From the NCBI RefSeq assembly GCF_009797935.1, contig NZ_VOLC01000008.1, positions 124,001-188,000 of the forward strand: a stretch of 64,000 nt of DNA, in the 5' to 3' direction. Position numbers and translations under genes: made by a program. Below are positions 63,734-64,000 of the stretch, one piece after another. Origin of the DNA: Lunatibacter salilacus. Its GTDB lineage: Bacteria > Bacteroidota > Bacteroidia > Cytophagales > Cyclobacteriaceae. The notes below the pieces were generated by a model. That model saw only the letters and a list, made by a program, of their open reading frames with translations. It was not told where the DNA came from and made no database searches. Within the stretch, counting starts at the first letter, position 1. Each line of letters begins with the position of its first letter.

Positions 63734-63737
63734 CAGG

Positions 63738-64000
63738 ATGAATCAGGAAAGCAGTAGGAGAGACATTAGAAAGCTAAGCTTGCGGGAATTGGAGGAATTT
63801 TTTGTTTCCATAGGAGACAAAAAATTCCGGGCCAAGCAAGTATACGATTGGCTGTGGAACAAAACCCTGAAAAATTTTTCTGACATGTCCAATATTTCCA
63901 AGGCTACAAGGGAATTATTGGAAAAACATTTTATCATCAATCACGTCCATGTGGATCAAATACAGCGGAGTAGTGACGGGACTATAAAAAATGCAGTCAA
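63738..64000 (+). CDS. rlmN: 23S rRNA (adenine2503-C2)-methyltransferase RlmN, N-terminal part
   Basis: The gene runs off the window after 87 codons. The visible part, MNQESSRRDIRKLSLRELEE and then FRAKQVYDWLWNKTLKNFSDMSNISKATRELLE, is the N-terminal HhH-like domain of RlmN. The enzyme methylates A2503 of 23S rRNA and A37 of some tRNAs using a radical-SAM mechanism. The radical-SAM cysteines would lie downstream of the window. It starts 598 bases after the DUF58 gene, and a -7 box lies directly before the start. Confidence 0.92.
   Translation, partial: MNQESSRRDIRKLSLRELEEFFVSIGDKKFRAKQVYDWLWNKTLKNFSDMSNISKATRELLEKHFIINHVHVDQIQRSSDGTIKNAV

Larger units (their letters stand above)
63140..63737. 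other. Repeat-bearing gap between DUF58 and rlmN
   Basis: About 600 bases. The first 200 hold copy 3 of the dispersed repeat. The remainder is AT-rich, with no gene until the rlmN promoter box at its right end. Confidence 0.5.

Overview
The window looks like a chromosomal segment of a Bacteroidota bacterium, most likely order Cytophagales and perhaps a Cyclobacteriaceae-type marine or freshwater genome. The support is two SusC/SusD pairs, family-typical Bacteroidota proteins (DUF4834, a PorT-type barrel, RagB/SusD lipoproteins), AccD without its zinc ribbon, a carbamoyl-phosphate synthase large subunit that ends before the allosteric domain, and several TAnnTTTG -7 promoter boxes of the Bacteroidota sigma factor. 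Shine-Dalgarno sequences are weak or absent at most starts.

Layout. 1-1.9 kb: end of a SusC gene and its SusD partner. 1.9-5.6 kb: a phosphoesterase diverging from carB. 5.8-9.6 kb: small envelope proteins, a barrel-type protein, a metalloprotease lipoprotein and an outer-membrane barrel. 9.8-12.3 kb (minus strand): cstA followed by a frameshifted exostosin-type glycosyltransferase. 12.4-17.1 kb: MscS channel, accD, nqrF and an arginase-fold protein with altered metal ligands. 17.1-19.0 kb: a tightly coupled operon of a cytochrome b5-like protein, an amino-sugar kinase and murQ (peptidoglycan recycling). 19.2-21.3 kb: an AT-rich accessory islet bounded by two ~140-bp direct repeats. It holds a DUF4160 / DUF2442-XRE overlapping pair, a frameshifted nucleotidyltransferase and a stop-interrupted pseudopilin-like membrane protein. 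22.1-26.8 kb: a second SusC/SusD pair with a strong terminator. 27.3-32.9 kb (minus strand): P-type ATPase, GNAT protein and a PhnA-like membrane protein. 33.5-40.9 kb: a lipoprotein, two tricorn-type S41 proteases, an exported flavodoxin and a DUF418 remnant, interspersed with a dispersed intergenic repeat family.

41.0-44.2 kb encodes a MacAB-like tripartite ABC system. Directly after it comes a REP-associated tyrosine transposase (RAYT) that carries a 20-bp perfect palindrome inside its own reading frame. 45.0-47.7 kb: DEAD-box helicase diverging from dihydroorotase. 47.8-48.2 kb: tRNA-His and a 49-aa small ORF, each with its own terminator. 48.3-52.7 kb: glycogen/alpha-glucan operon (debranching enzyme, GT4, GH57). 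52.8-56.0 kb: DUF1456 protein and ClpB. 56.3-63.1 kb: the conserved RDD / SpoIIM / DUF4129 / DUF4350 / MoxR / DUF58 membrane-AAA cluster with overlapping genes. The window ends inside rlmN.

Most genes are housekeeping or family-typical. The parts most worth a second look are the repeat-bounded islet at 19.2-21.3 kb, the RAYT gene, the intergenic repeats around the tricorn locus, and a group of enzymes missing canonical residues or domains. Three genes (exostosin, nucleotidyltransferase, pseudopilin-like) are each interrupted by a single lesion. This could be real decay or base-calling error.
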